Below are positions 50,298 to 57,681 of a stretch of 64,000 bases of DNA, piece by piece. A program made the translations under genes and the position numbers. The notes beneath the pieces are model-generated. The model was not told the DNA's origin and made no database searches. It was given only the letters and a program-made list of their open reading frames with translations. The stretch's first letter is position 1. Each line of letters opens with the position of its first letter. This DNA is from Xenophilus azovorans DSM 13620. Lineage in GTDB: Bacteria; Pseudomonadota; Gammaproteobacteria; Burkholderiales; Burkholderiaceae_C. The stretch spans positions 1-64,000 of the forward strand of contig NZ_JQKD01000006.1 of the NCBI RefSeq assembly GCF_000745855.1. Reading direction: 5' to 3'.

Positions 50298-50939
50298 TCA
50301 CCAGCGGCGCGGCGCGGGGCGGGTCCCCTGGTGCAGGTCGGCCCGGGTGTAGGGCCGGTCGTGGCCGGCCAGTTCCACGGCCAGCCAGGCGACGAAGTCA
50401 TGGGTGGGGGCGCGCCACCCCGGCTCCACCACCAGCAGCGGGGCCAGCAGCGCCGCGAACACCCAGTGGGCGCGGACGCGCAGGTGCGGCCAGCGGCGCT
50501 GCCGCAGCAGAAAGACCAGGCTGGCCGACGCGCCCAGCGCAAAGCCGGCGCCGACCTCCGTGGCCGAATGCGCGTCGAGCGCCGTGCGCGACACGCCGAT
50601 CAGCGCGCCCAGCAGCCAGCCGGCAGCCGCCAGCGCCACGCGCAGCCGGTGCGTGCCGCGCGAACCCATGAGCCACAGTGCGACCGGCCAGAAGCAGGTC
50701 GAGAGCGCCGTGTGCCCGCTGATGCCGGTGAAGTCGAGCGCAGCGCTGCCCACCCCCCAGCCGAGGAAGAGCAGCTTCGTCAGGGCCACCAGCGCCCCGG
50801 TGGCGCCGAAGCACAGCACCCAGGTCCAGCCCTGCGGCCGCGTCGCCCGCGGGATCAGCAGCCACAGGGCGACCAGCGCCGCGCAAGGAAGCAGCAGCGC
50901 GCTGTCGCCCAGCCAGGTGAAGAGCTGCCAGCCGCTCAC
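50298..50939 (-). CDS. PAP2-family membrane phosphatase
   Basis: The 213-residue protein has five or six transmembrane helices and the PAP2 catalytic motifs GISGHTALST (conserved SGH near residue 74) and SRTALDAHSATEV (His nucleophile). The first motif is seen in reduced form (KLLFLGWG). It removes phosphate from a lipid phosphate such as phosphatidic acid or undecaprenyl diphosphate, on the periplasmic side. It is the third leftward gene after the ceramidase-like and LplT-PlsC genes and likely belongs to that operon. Confidence 0.88.
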   Translation of the reverse strand: MSGWQLFTWLGDSALLLPCAALVALWLLIPRATRPQGWTWVLCFGATGALVALTKLLFLGWGVGSAALDFTGISGHTALSTCFWPVALWLMGSRGTHRLRVALAAAGWLLGALIGVSRTALDAHSATEVGAGFALGASASLVFLLRQRRWPHLRVRAHWVFAALLAPLLVVEPGWRAPTHDFVAWLAVELAGHDRPYTRADLHQGTRPAPRRW

Positions 50940-50997
50940 CGGATGCGCCCGGCGGGCATGGCGCCGTGGTGTGCGATGGAAGGGCGCGGCGGCAGGC

Positions 50998-52944
50998 TCA
51001 CGAGGCCAGCAGTCCGTCCACGTGGCTGCGCATGGCCTCGGGCGCCAGCTCGGCCGGCGGCATGGCCGGCCCGACGTTCAGGCCCACGCGGCTGAGCAGG
51101 CCGCGGCGGAAGGGCCGCACCATCGCCACGTTCTCGCCGTTTCGCACCTCGATGCGGCTGAAGAAGGAACCCCACAGGTTGGTCAGTGCCATCGGAATCA
51201 CCGGCGCTTCGATGCCTTCGGCGCGCGCGAGTTCGAGGATCTTCATCACGCCGCCCTTGAAAGGCTGCAACTGCCCGTCGCGAGTGATGCCGCCCTCGGG
51301 GAAGATGCCCAGCAGGTCGCCCTCGCGCAGCACCGCCACGGCCTCGGCGAAGGCGCGTTCGTAGGCGGCGGCATCCTCCTTCTGTGGCGCGATGGGGATG
51401 GCCTTGGCCAGCCGGAACAGCCAGCCCAGCACCGGCACCTTGAAGATGCGGTGGTCCATGATGAATCGCACCGGCCGCGGGCTGGCCGCCATCAGCAGCA
51501 CCGCATCGACGAAGCTGACGTGGTTGCACACCAGCACTGCGGGCCCTTCGGCGGGGATGTGCTCGTCGCCGCGCACCTTGAAGCGGTAGACGCAGCGCGA
51601 GGCCACCCAGGCGACAAAGCGCAACAGGTACTCGGGCACCAGCATGAAGATGTAGAAGGCCACCACCGCGTTGGCGATGCCGGTGAAGAGGAAGATCTGC
51701 GGGATGGTGAAGCCCGCCGCCAGCAGCGCGCCGGCGATGACGGCGCTGCCGATCATGAACAGCGCGTTGAGGATGTTGTTGGCGGCGATGACGCGCGCCC
51801 GGTGAGTGGGCTGGCTGCGCAGCTGGATCAGCGCATACATCGGCACGCTGTACAGGCCCGCGCACAGGCTCAGCAGCGCCAGGTCGGCCATCACGCGCCA
51901 GTGCGAGGCGTGGCCGACGAAGGCGGCGGCGCCCATCTCGGCCGCCGGCGGCAGCCCGCGCGAGGCGAAGTACAGGTCGATGGCGAACACGCTCATGCCG
52001 ATGGCGCCCAGCGGCACCAGGCCGATCTCGACCTGCCGGTGCGACAGCGTCTCGCACAGCAGGGAGCCGATGCCGATGCCCACCGAGAACACCACCAGCA
52101 GCAGCGAGGCCACCTGCTCGTTGCCGTGCAGCACCTCCTTGGCGAAGGCCGGGAAGTTGCTCAGGAACACCGCGCCGAAGAACCACATCCACGAGATGCC
52201 CAGCAGCGAGCGGAACACCACCACGTTGCCGTGCGCGAGCTTCAGGTTGCGCCAGGTCTCGCTCACCGGGTTCCAGTTGATGCGCAGGCCCGGGTCGGTG
52301 GCCGCCGTGCGCGGGATCGCCTGCGCCGCCACACGGCCCGCCAGCGCCAGCAGCACGCAGCCGGCCGCCACCGTCGTGTGGCCGATGCCGGGCAGCGCCA
52401 CCAGCAGGCCGCCGGCCACCTGACCGAGCAGGATGGCGACGAAGGTCCCCATCTCCACCATGCCGTTGCCGCCGGTGAGCTCGCGCGCGTCGAGCACCTG
52501 CGGCAGGTACGCGTACTTGACCGGCCCGAACAGCGTGGAGTGCAGCCCCATGAGGAACACGCAGGCCAGCAGCACCGGCACGTGGGCCGTCACGAAGCCC
52601 CAGGCCGCGAGCAGCATGATCGCGATCTCGAGGTTCTTGACCAGGCGGATGATGACCGTCTTGTCGTACTTGTCGGTGAGCTGACCGGCGGTGGCCGAGA
52701 ACAGCAGGAAGGGCAGGATGAACAGCGCGCCGATCACCAGCCCGGCCATGGCCGGCTTCATCCAGGCGACCTGGAGCTGGTAGGTCACCATCACGGTGAA
52801 GGCGAACTTGAACAGGTTGTCGTTCGCGGCGCCGGCGAACTGCGTCCAGAAGAACGGGGCGAAGCGGCGCTGCCCCAGCAGCGCGAACTGGTTGGCCTGC
52901 GCGTTGGCGCCGGGCTGGGTGGGGTTGGAAGCGCTCGTGCTCAT
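50998..52944 (-). CDS. Fused lysophospholipid transporter (LplT/MFS) and PlsC acyltransferase
   Basis: The start at 52944 gives a 648-residue protein in two parts. Residues about 20-420 are a 12-helix major facilitator of the LplT type (FWTQFAGAANDNLFKFAFTV, YDKTVIIRLVKNLEI). Residues about 440-640 are a PlsC-type acyltransferase with the motifs NHVSFVDAVLL (His-x4-Asp) and FPEGGITRDG. Such fusions of lysophospholipid import with re-acylation occur in other proteobacteria as one protein or as LplT with Aas. It would bring lyso-lipids to the inner leaflet and re-acylate them. It lies 38 bases after the ceramidase-like gene, in one operon. Confidence 0.92.
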   Translation of the reverse strand: MSTSASNPTQPGANAQANQFALLGQRRFAPFFWTQFAGAANDNLFKFAFTVMVTYQLQVAWMKPAMAGLVIGALFILPFLLFSATAGQLTDKYDKTVIIRLVKNLEIAIMLLAAWGFVTAHVPVLLACVFLMGLHSTLFGPVKYAYLPQVLDARELTGGNGMVEMGTFVAILLGQVAGGLLVALPGIGHTTVAAGCVLLALAGRVAAQAIPRTAATDPGLRINWNPVSETWRNLKLAHGNVVVFRSLLGISWMWFFGAVFLSNFPAFAKEVLHGNEQVASLLLVVFSVGIGIGSLLCETLSHRQVEIGLVPLGAIGMSVFAIDLYFASRGLPPAAEMGAAAFVGHASHWRVMADLALLSLCAGLYSVPMYALIQLRSQPTHRARVIAANNILNALFMIGSAVIAGALLAAGFTIPQIFLFTGIANAVVAFYIFMLVPEYLLRFVAWVASRCVYRFKVRGDEHIPAEGPAVLVCNHVSFVDAVLLMAASPRPVRFIMDHRIFKVPVLGWLFRLAKAIPIAPQKEDAAAYERAFAEAVAVLREGDLLGIFPEGGITRDGQLQPFKGGVMKILELARAEGIEAPVIPMALTNLWGSFFSRIEVRNGENVAMVRPFRRGLLSRVGLNVGPAMPPAELAPEAMRSHVDGLLAS

Positions 52945-52982
52945 CGGCTGGATCCCTCGCTCTCGGCCTTGTCGTTCTTGCG

Positions 52983-53813
52983 TCACGCCGTGGCGGCGGC
53001 CGGCGCCGGATTGTGCCGCAGCCCCCCGCGCCCGGCGGCCCGCACCATGGCCAGCACCGGCAGGGCCGCCAGCGCCGCCACGAGATGCTTGAGCGTATGG
53101 CCCGACACCAGGTGAGCCGTGGCCTCGTAGATCGCGTGGTCGCCCACCTCCAGCAGCTTGGCCACGGCGTAGCAGGCGATCACCGCGCCCAGGTTCAGCC
53201 CCAGGGCGCCGCGCACGCGGGGCACGAGGGCCATCGCCAGCACCAGCGCCATGCCGCCGAACTGCACCAGCGCCCAGGGCAGCACGTTGCCCGTCTCAGC
53301 CGCGACGGCCGCCGCCAGCAGGCCGCCGGTCAGTGTGCACCAGGCCGTGGCCCAGCCGGCACGGGGCGACACGCGCTCGCACGCCGCCAGCCCGACCAGC
53401 CCGGCGAAGGCCACCGCCATGCCGGCGCGGTCCGCCGCCAGGCGATGGGCGTCGGGCTGCAGGTGGAAGAAGGCGGAGCCGGCAGCCGTCACCAGCAGGC
53501 CGGCAAAGAACAGCCAGGCGCAGTCCAGCGCGTTCGCGGCGCGCTCGTCGGCGCCCGGCTCCGGGTGCGCCCAGCGGTCGACGCGGTGCAGCCGCCACAG
53601 CCCCGCCAGCCCGAGCAGCGCGAAAGGCAGGTTGCTCAGCACGTCCAGCGCATTGGGCAGGCCGTGCCAGCCGCGGCCGTCGGCGAAGCCGGCTGCCAGC
53701 GCCGCCGGCATCGGCAGGGCCGGTGCGGCAACAGCCAGCACCCAGAGGAGAAGGAGGAAACCGGCCAGCAGGCGTTCGCGGCGGCTCAGGGACGGGAGGA
53801 CGGGGAAAGTCAT
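52983..53813 (-). CDS. CREST-superfamily ceramidase-like membrane hydrolase
   Basis: The 276-residue protein has seven transmembrane helices. The CREST metal-site residues are seen: Ser and His in the run GSAFFHLQPDAHRLAADR (with Asp), and the C-terminal His pair in HTLKHLVAALA. Alkaline ceramidases and PAQR proteins share this zinc site. Bacterial members probably cleave amide or ester bonds of membrane lipids; the substrate is unknown. It is first in a leftward operon with LplT-PlsC and PAP2 genes and is divergent from an XRE regulator, with two operator-like dyads 56 and 96 bases before the start. Confidence 0.82.
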   Translation of the reverse strand: MTFPVLPSLSRRERLLAGFLLLLWVLAVAAPALPMPAALAAGFADGRGWHGLPNALDVLSNLPFALLGLAGLWRLHRVDRWAHPEPGADERAANALDCAWLFFAGLLVTAAGSAFFHLQPDAHRLAADRAGMAVAFAGLVGLAACERVSPRAGWATAWCTLTGGLLAAAVAAETGNVLPWALVQFGGMALVLAMALVPRVRGALGLNLGAVIACYAVAKLLEVGDHAIYEATAHLVSGHTLKHLVAALAALPVLAMVRAAGRGGLRHNPAPAAATA

Positions 53814-53868
53814 GGGCGGCGGTCCGTGAAAAAGTTCCGGTGCACTGTAGGCAAAGCCGCCGGGGAAA

Positions 53869-53885
53869 GAATCGAAAATCGATAC
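53869..53885. promoter_or_regulatory. Operator site 2 of the GTATCG regulon
   Basis: GAATCG-AAAAT-CGATAC, one mismatch to the GTATCG-N5-CGATAC dyad, in the ceramidase/XRE divergent gap. A perfect palindrome ATGATGCATCAT (53895-53906) lies between it and site 3. Confidence 0.6.
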
Positions 53886-53908
53886 GGATGAAGAATGATG
53901 CATCATAG

Positions 53909-53925
53909 GTATCGGATTTCTATAC
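53909..53925. promoter_or_regulatory. Operator site 3 and -10 region of the XRE gene
   Basis: GTATCG-GATTT-CTATAC, one mismatch to the consensus dyad. It overlaps TATACT (53921-53926), a good -10 box seven bases before the ATG at 53933. Transcription would then start at or next to the start codon, giving a leaderless or nearly leaderless message; no ribosome site is present. Confidence 0.55.
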
Positions 53926-53932
53926 TTCAACC

Positions 53933-54715
53933 ATGAGCACCACCATCGACCTGGTCCAGGCCATCAAGAACGAACTCAAGCACGCCCGCATGACCTACGC
54001 GGACCTGGCGGTCGCGCTGGGCATGGCCGAGTCCAGCGTCAAGCGCATGCTGGCCAAGGGCGACATGCCGCTGTCGCGGGTGGACGCGATCTGCCGCGCG
54101 CTGCGGCTGGACTTCGCCGACCTGGCGCGGCGGGTGGCCGACGCGCAGCCGCTGCTCAAGGAGCTGACGCAGGACCAGGAGAAGGCGGTGGTCAGGGACA
54201 AGAAGCTGCTGCTGGTCGCCATCAGCGTGCTGAGCCAGTGGACGCTGGAGCAGATCGTGGCCGCCTACCGCATCAGCGAGGCGGAATGCATCGGCTACCT
54301 GGCGCAGCTGGACCGCATCGGCATCATCGAACTGCGGCCGCTGAACCGCTACCGGCTCAAGCTGGCCAAGACCTTCCGCTGGCGACCGCACGGCCCAGTG
54401 ATGCAGTTCTTCCGCGACCACGTGGTGCTGGACTACTACCGCGGCGGCTTCGACGGCCCCGCCGAGGGGCTGCTGCTGGTGCACGGCAGCATCAGCCGCG
54501 CGCTGGCGCCGGCCTTCCTGGAGCGGCTGCAGCGCGTGGCGCAGGACTTCGCGCAGCAGCACCAGACCGACCAGAAACTCTCGCCCGACGACCGCGAGGG
54601 CTTCACCCTGCTGCTGGGCATGCGCAACTGGGAGTTCGAGCAGTTCACGCAGCTCCGGCGCGGCGAACTGCCCACGGCCAAGCGTGGCGCCACGGTGCGG
54701 CACGTCGTGAAGTGA
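53933..54715 (+). CDS. XRE-type helix-turn-helix regulator of the membrane-lipid operon
   Basis: The 260-residue protein has a Cro/CI-type helix-turn-helix at residues 15-65 (RMTYADLAVALGMAESSVKR, LSRVDAICRALRLDFADLAR), and a second winged-helix-like segment at about 95-135 (ISEAECIGYLAQLDRIGIIE). The rest has no known ligand-binding domain. Two dyads in its promoter imply self-control, and a third dyad of the same sequence lies before the YiaA-type gene. It is divergent from the ceramidase-like gene. I infer that it controls lipid-remodelling genes, perhaps in response to membrane lipid state. Confidence 0.85.
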   Translation: MSTTIDLVQAIKNELKHARMTYADLAVALGMAESSVKRMLAKGDMPLSRVDAICRALRLDFADLARRVADAQPLLKELTQDQEKAVVRDKKLLLVAISVLSQWTLEQIVAAYRISEAECIGYLAQLDRIGIIELRPLNRYRLKLAKTFRWRPHGPVMQFFRDHVVLDYYRGGFDGPAEGLLLVHGSISRALAPAFLERLQRVAQDFAQQHQTDQKLSPDDREGFTLLLGMRNWEFEQFTQLRRGELPTAKRGATVRHVVK

Positions 54716-54882
54716 ACGCAGCGGCTGGCGGCACAGGCCGGTGCGCGGGTGCTCGCTGATGCCGGCTACCGGGGTGGGTCGTCGGTCTTCCCACTGAGCC
54801 AAGGCAGCTGTGAGGCGATGGCGCCTCGCTATCAACACCCTTTTGTGTAATACTAGGTGTGATAAAAATCCGGGGAGGCGGG

Positions 54883-55272
54883 ATGAGGGTTTTCAAGAAC
54901 GCCTGGTTCGGGCGATTTGCCCGCAAGCAGTGCATATCGGACGAGGCGCTTCTTGATGCCGTTGGCCGCATCGAACGGGGCCTGATCGATGCCGACCTGG
55001 GTGGCGGCGTCATCAAACAGCGGGTGGCCCGGCCGGGGCATGGCAAGTCCGGCGGGTTCCGCACCATCGTCCTGTACCGGGCGGCGGAGCGCGCGTTCTT
55101 CGTCTACGGGTTCGCCAAGAGCGGCCGCGACAACATCGACGACGACGAAGAAGCCGCATTCAGGAAGGCTGCAGCCTTCGTACTTGGTCTGTCGGATGCG
55201 GATCTGTCCGAACTGATCGGTAGGAAGCAATTTTCAGAGGTACATGGTCATGGCGAAGAAATACCGAAGTGA
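54883..55272 (+). CDS. RelE/ParE-family toxin of a type II toxin-antitoxin pair
   Basis: I chose the start at 54883 (MRVFKNAWFGRF) because of the ribosome site GGGGAGGCGG; the frame is open a little upstream from a GTG. The 129-residue protein matches the RelE/HigB-like family (PF06296 type) with GLIDADLGGGVIKQRVARPG, HGKSGGFRTIVLYR and AFFVYGFAKSGRDNIDDDEE. The basic and aromatic residues in these runs would form the mRNA-cleaving site. The antitoxin gene overlaps its 3' end. The upstream 167 bases are AT-rich near the gene (TTTTGTGTAATACTAGGTGT), unlike the surroundings, suggesting a mobile origin. Confidence 0.88.
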   Translation: MRVFKNAWFGRFARKQCISDEALLDAVGRIERGLIDADLGGGVIKQRVARPGHGKSGGFRTIVLYRAAERAFFVYGFAKSGRDNIDDDEEAAFRKAAAFVLGLSDADLSELIGRKQFSEVHGHGEEIPK

Positions 55273-55567
55273 GGCGTACGCGGCCATCCACGAAACGATG
55301 GAGGCTCTGCATGACATCGGCGCCATCGACAAGCAGACCATGCGCGAGTTCGACCAAAGCTGCCTGACACCCACGCAGCCCATGTCGCCGGAACGCATTC
55401 GTGCGCTGCGCGAGCGCGAACATCTGTCACAGCCCGTCTTTGCGCTCTACCTGAACGTGAGCAAGAACCTTGTTTCCGATTGGGAACGGGGCGTCAAGAA
55501 GCCGGGTGGCCCGGCCTTGCGCCTGCTGACGGTAGTGGAAAAGAACGGCATTCAGTCCATCGCCTGA
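55250..55567 (+). CDS. XRE-family antitoxin of the toxin-antitoxin pair
   Basis: The start at 55250 (MAKKYRSEAYAAIH) has AGAGG nine bases upstream; an in-frame ATG at 55244 is also possible. The 105-residue protein has the antitoxin signature IHETMEALHDIGAIDKQTMR, a short N-terminal helix that would cover the toxin, and a C-terminal helix-turn-helix (LSQPVFALYLNVSKNLVSDW, then ERGVKKPGGPALRL). The toxin-first gene order is that of HigBA-type pairs. It lies 13 bases before the end of the convergent CHASE2 kinase gene. Confidence 0.9.
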   Translation: MAKKYRSEAYAAIHETMEALHDIGAIDKQTMREFDQSCLTPTQPMSPERIRALREREHLSQPVFALYLNVSKNLVSDWERGVKKPGGPALRLLTVVEKNGIQSIA

Positions 55568-55580
55568 CGCCGGATGAGGC

Positions 55581-57557
55581 TCAGACGCCAACTTCGGGCA
55601 CCGCCCGCCGCCCCGGCACCGCCAGCGTGAACACGCTGCCCTCCCCCGGCGTGCTGGCGCACTGCACATGGCCGCCATGGCGCTCGGCCACGGTCTTCAC
55701 CAGGCTCAGCCCCAGCCCGTGGCCGGTCGTGGCGCCGGTGTCGCCGACACGGCCGTAGCGCTCGAACAGGCGCGGCAGGTCGGCCGGTGCGATGCCCACG
55801 CCCTGGTCGCGCACGGTGAACACGGCGTCCTCGCCCTGCTGCCAGGCCAGGGCCAGATCCACGCCGGTGTGCGGCGGGCTGTACTTGATGGCGTTCTCGA
55901 CCAGGTTGAACAGCGCGCGGCCGAGCATGCGCGGGTCGACGTTCATCCAGCAGCTCTCGGCGACACCGGCATCCTCTTCGCGCGGCAGTTGCAGCGCCAG
56001 CGCGATGTCCTTGGCCTTCGCCAGCGGCCAGGCCCGGTCGTGCACATCGATGGCCAGCTGCGCGAGATCCACCTCCTGCCAGTCGTAGGCGTCGCCTTCG
56101 GCGCGGAGCTGCATCACGAAGTCGTCGGCGAGGTCCAGCGTGGCGCGCACCTGCTGCTCGATGCGGCCGTGCAGCTCGGCCGCCTGGGCGCTCGGCGCTT
56201 GCCCCGCGCCATGGAGCAGCGCCAGGATGGCCGACTGCGGCGCGCGCAGGTCGTGCGACAGCAGTTGCAGCGCCTCGTTGCGCTGGCGCTGTACCTGCTG
56301 CTCCGCGGCCAGGCCGCGGTCCAGCGCGTCCACCACGTGCTGCCAGCCGCCCGGCCCCGCGGCTTCGGCAGCGGCGCCGGGGCGCAGCGTCTCCGCGCGC
56401 CGGTACAGGTCGGCCAGCAGGGCCGCGAGCCGCCGCCAGCTCCACAGCAGGTAGCCCAGCAGCGCCGCGATCCACCACGAGGCCACCGGCAGCCACCAGC
56501 GCAGCAGCCCCTGCATGCTGGCCGACACGCCCAGCGCCAGCAGCGCGAAGGCGAACAGCCCCCCCACCCCGCCGCGCGGCCCCAGCCGCCAGAGGCAAGC
56601 CATCCACGCGATCAGCGCCAGCACCGCAGCAAGCATCTGCATTCCAGCGCCGACCGGACGCAGCATGCGGCCGGTCAGCAGGCCGTCCACCGCGGCGGCA
56701 TTGATCTCCACGCCCGGCGTGAGCGCCGAGGCGCCCGACAGCGGCGTCGGGTAGCGGTCGCCCACGCCGGTGGCCGTCAGGCCCACCAGCACGACCTTGT
56801 CGCGCAGCGCAGCGGCCGGCACCTCGCCGCGCAGCACGCTGACGTAGGGCACCGTGCGGTAGGCGCCAGGCCCGCCGACGAAGGGCACCAGCAGGCGCGA
56901 TTCGCGAAGCCAGCCCGTGCCGTCGGGCGGCGCATCGGGGCCGCGCGGGGGTGTGCCGGCACCGGCCGCCTGCGCCAGCCGCAGCGACAGCGCACCCCAC
57001 CGCCGGCCCGCCGTGCCTTCGTACAGGTACAGGCTGCGCGCCACGCTGTCGCTGTCCAGCTCGACGTGGATGTGCCCCAGCCCGCTCGCCGCGCGCTCGA
57101 AGGCCGGCAGCGGCAGCAGGGGCTGCGGCGCGCGCCCCCGCGCCAGTGGCTCGCCGAGCGTCAGCGGCAGGAAGACGGGGGCCGCCTCGCGCAGCGCCGC
57201 CAGCGCGCCCGCCAGCGCATCGTCGGCGGCGGGGCGCTCGGCCGGCTCGGTGAAGAGCAGGTCCAGCGCGACCGCGCGCGGCTGCGCGGTGGCCAGGATG
57301 CGCAGCAGCTGCGCATGGTGCTCGCGCGGCCAGGGCCAGCGCCCGAGGGCCGAGAGGCTCGCCTCGTCCACCGCCACGATCAGGATGTCCGGGTGCGGCT
57401 GCGCGCCGTCCAGCCGCAGCGCCGCGTCGTACACGGCCAGGTCGACCCGCTCCATCGCGCCGCTGCGCAGCAGGAGCAAGGCGCAGGCGAGCACCGCTGC
57501 CAGGCACAGCAGCCACTCGCGCCGCAGGCGGCTGGGGGTCGACGGCGCGGCGTTCAT
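55581..57557 (-). CDS. CHASE2-domain sensor histidine kinase (adhesin locus 2)
   Basis: The start at 57557 (MNAAPSTPSRLRREW) gives 658 residues. The order is: one helix (about 15-33), a periplasmic CHASE2 domain with ILIVAVDEASLSALGRWPWP near residue 59, two or three helices (about 300-385), and a kinase core. The core has SHDLRAPQ (His435), NLVENAIKYSPP, DQGVGIAP and GHGLGLSLVKTVAERHGG. Unlike the locus 1 kinase it has no PAS domain between the last helix and the H-box. It is downstream of the LysM-FecR gene by 124 bases that hold a palindromic repeat. Its partner is presumably the regulator at 59022-59774. Confidence 0.92.
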   Translation of the reverse strand: MNAAPSTPSRLRREWLLCLAAVLACALLLLRSGAMERVDLAVYDAALRLDGAQPHPDILIVAVDEASLSALGRWPWPREHHAQLLRILATAQPRAVALDLLFTEPAERPAADDALAGALAALREAAPVFLPLTLGEPLARGRAPQPLLPLPAFERAASGLGHIHVELDSDSVARSLYLYEGTAGRRWGALSLRLAQAAGAGTPPRGPDAPPDGTGWLRESRLLVPFVGGPGAYRTVPYVSVLRGEVPAAALRDKVVLVGLTATGVGDRYPTPLSGASALTPGVEINAAAVDGLLTGRMLRPVGAGMQMLAAVLALIAWMACLWRLGPRGGVGGLFAFALLALGVSASMQGLLRWWLPVASWWIAALLGYLLWSWRRLAALLADLYRRAETLRPGAAAEAAGPGGWQHVVDALDRGLAAEQQVQRQRNEALQLLSHDLRAPQSAILALLHGAGQAPSAQAAELHGRIEQQVRATLDLADDFVMQLRAEGDAYDWQEVDLAQLAIDVHDRAWPLAKAKDIALALQLPREEDAGVAESCWMNVDPRMLGRALFNLVENAIKYSPPHTGVDLALAWQQGEDAVFTVRDQGVGIAPADLPRLFERYGRVGDTGATTGHGLGLSLVKTVAERHGGHVQCASTPGEGSVFTLAVPGRRAVPEVGV

Positions 57558-57583
57558 ATGGATTCGCGTTCGATCGACACACA

Positions 57584-57650
57584 CCGTTCGGGCTGAGCTT
57601 GTCGAAGCCGGGCACGGCGCTTCGACCCTTCGACAGGCTCAGGACGGGCC
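57584..57650. repeat. Palindromic REP-type element
   Basis: CCGTTCGGGCTGAGCTTGTC and the later CCCTTCGACAGGCTCAGGAC form an inverted pair (GAGCTTGTCGAAG / CTTCGACAGGCTC). This hairpin family is scattered between genes in many proteobacteria. It separates the LysM-FecR gene from the kinase in locus 2; locus 1 has only 16 bases there. Confidence 0.85.
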
Positions 57651-57681
57651 AAGCTCGGCGTGAGCGGTGGATGTTGTCGAA

